A stretch of 8,012 nt of DNA from Deltaproteobacteria bacterium. GTDB lineage: Bacteria > Bdellovibrionota > UBA1018 > UBA923. Of this stretch, positions 7,379 to 8,012 are shown in pieces. Position 1 is the first letter of the stretch; every line of letters starts with the position of its first letter. The position numbers and the translations under genes are program-made. The DNA lies in contig JACQAX010000342.1 in NCBI GenBank assembly GCA_016194795.1, positions 1 through 8,012 on the forward strand, in the 5' to 3' direction. The notes beneath the pieces are model-generated. The model saw only the letters and a list, made by a program, of their open reading frames with translations. It made no database searches and was not told the origin of the DNA.

Positions 7379-8012
7379 ATATTTGAAAATCAGCGCGCAA
7401 AAAGCTCCGAAGGCCCCCCCGTTCCCGAAACACCGCTGCGAAGTGGTCGCGGTGGCCCCCGAAGCCGCGAAAAAGGAAGGCGGCCGCGCCGGTTTCGCCC
7501 TCCACAAGGACTTCAAAGATTTTCGCCCGCTGCTCGATCGCCTCGATGAAGCCCATGAGCTCTCGGCCAAGAGCGGCGCCACCTGCCTGGCGCGCTTCAA
7601 CGGCGTGCGCGGCGGCGACCACGTCCTGGTCGTCGGCACCGGCGTCGACAAGCACGGCATCGACCAGCTCGGCGCCAGCGAGCGCCTGCGCCGCCTTGGC
7701 GCCGCCGTCGCCCACAAGCTCCACGCCGAAAAGGTGAAAGAAGCCGTCGTTTATCTCGACACCTTCCTCGTGCCGGCCGCCAAGCTCACCGCGGATGCCA
7801 CGACCGCGGCTTACGCGTTCGCCGAAGGCGCGGGCCTGGCGCTCTACAAGTTCGACCGCCACGTCTCGAAGGACCCCAAGCAGAAAGACAAAAAGGACGA
7901 GCACGTCCCGACGATCACGCTCGTGAGCACCGACTCGGCGCGCGTCACCGGCTACGCCAATGGCGTCGAGCAGGCGCACGCGCTGCTCACCGGCGCGTTC
8001 ACGTGCCGCGAC
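7353..8012 (+). CDS. pepA: Leucyl aminopeptidase (M17 family), N-terminal part, cut by the window edge
   Basis: M17 aminopeptidases are cytosolic, hexameric, two-metal enzymes that remove N-terminal residues from peptides. The frame is open for 220 residues from the ATG at 7353 to the last base of the window. The visible part is the N-terminal macro-like domain: ALHKDFKDF (49-57), HVLVVGTGVDKHGIDQLGAS (90-109), then GAAVAHKLHAEKVKEAVVYL, and AFAEGAGLALYKFDRH (155-170), close to the family's AEG...YRFDRYK. The end, ANGVEQAHALLTGAFTCRD (202-220), aligns with the helix leading to the family's ARDLVN.P.N junction. The metal-binding catalytic domain is beyond the window. The Lys/Asp-rich KDPKQKDKKDEH (173-184) is a typical variable loop. 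There is no clear Shine-Dalgarno sequence in the 21 bp before the ATG, and the gene diverges from the sugar transferase. Some M17-like proteins are DNA-binding regulators; that cannot be judged here. Confidence 0.85.
   Translation, partial: MKQDVSVSKYLKISAQKAPKAPPFPKHRCEVVAVAPEAAKKEGGRAGFALHKDFKDFRPLLDRLDEAHELSAKSGATCLARFNGVRGGDHVLVVGTGVDKHGIDQLGASERLRRLGAAVAHKLHAEKVKEAVVYLDTFLVPAAKLTADATTAAYAFAEGAGLALYKFDRHVSKDPKQKDKKDEHVPTITLVSTDSARVTGYANGVEQAHALLTGAFTCRD

Noticed and set aside
7332..7979. N-terminal extension of the sugar transferase frame (about 216 residues, minus strand)
   Set aside because: It is exactly antisense to a well-supported M17 aminopeptidase N-terminus, and the 464-residue form from 7331 matches normal family length and starts with the expected membrane helix.

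Overview
The window looks like ordinary chromosome from a Gram-negative bacterium. GC is around 60% by eye, dropping to about 47% in one intergenic stretch. The Gram-negative assignment rests on two lipoprotein signal peptides, an LptF/LptG-type LPS-export permease and RodZ. A deltaproteobacterial or Bdellovibrionota-like host is possible, but this is inference and not shown by the sequence. I see no phage, transposon, CRISPR, tRNA or rRNA.

Layout, left to right. The 5' end of lepA (EF4) is on the minus strand at 1-391. A 43-bp spacer separates it from divergent rlmD (23S rRNA m5U methyltransferase, 435-1598, plus). rlmD converges on, and overlaps by 7 bp, an uncharacterised low-complexity lipoprotein gene (1592-2578, minus). 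After a divergent promoter region comes a two-gene plus-strand operon: a TPR lipoprotein of PilF/PilW type (2685-3470), coupled by an ATGA overlap to rodZ (3467-4615). The low-GC gap at 4616-4843 lies between convergent genes. It holds a cluster of DnaA-box sequences that starts inside the rodZ 3' end, plus a separate imperfect direct repeat. Beyond it, on the minus strand, lie an LptF/LptG permease (4844-5911, true start probably further upstream) and a polyprenyl-phosphate sugar-1-phosphate transferase (5937-7331), which are probably co-transcribed. A leucyl aminopeptidase gene (7353 to the right edge, plus) diverges from the transferase across 21 bp and is cut by the window end.

Functionally the window mixes translation housekeeping (LepA, RlmD), cell shape and envelope assembly (TPR lipoprotein, RodZ), and surface polysaccharide/LPS production and export (sugar transferase, LptF/G). 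The most unusual signal is non-coding: three perfect TTATCCACA sequences and one single-mismatch copy, all in the same orientation and arranged as a duplicated doublet, at a place where no gene starts. It may be a DnaA-binding locus (origin, titration or reactivation site). The sequence alone does not settle which.
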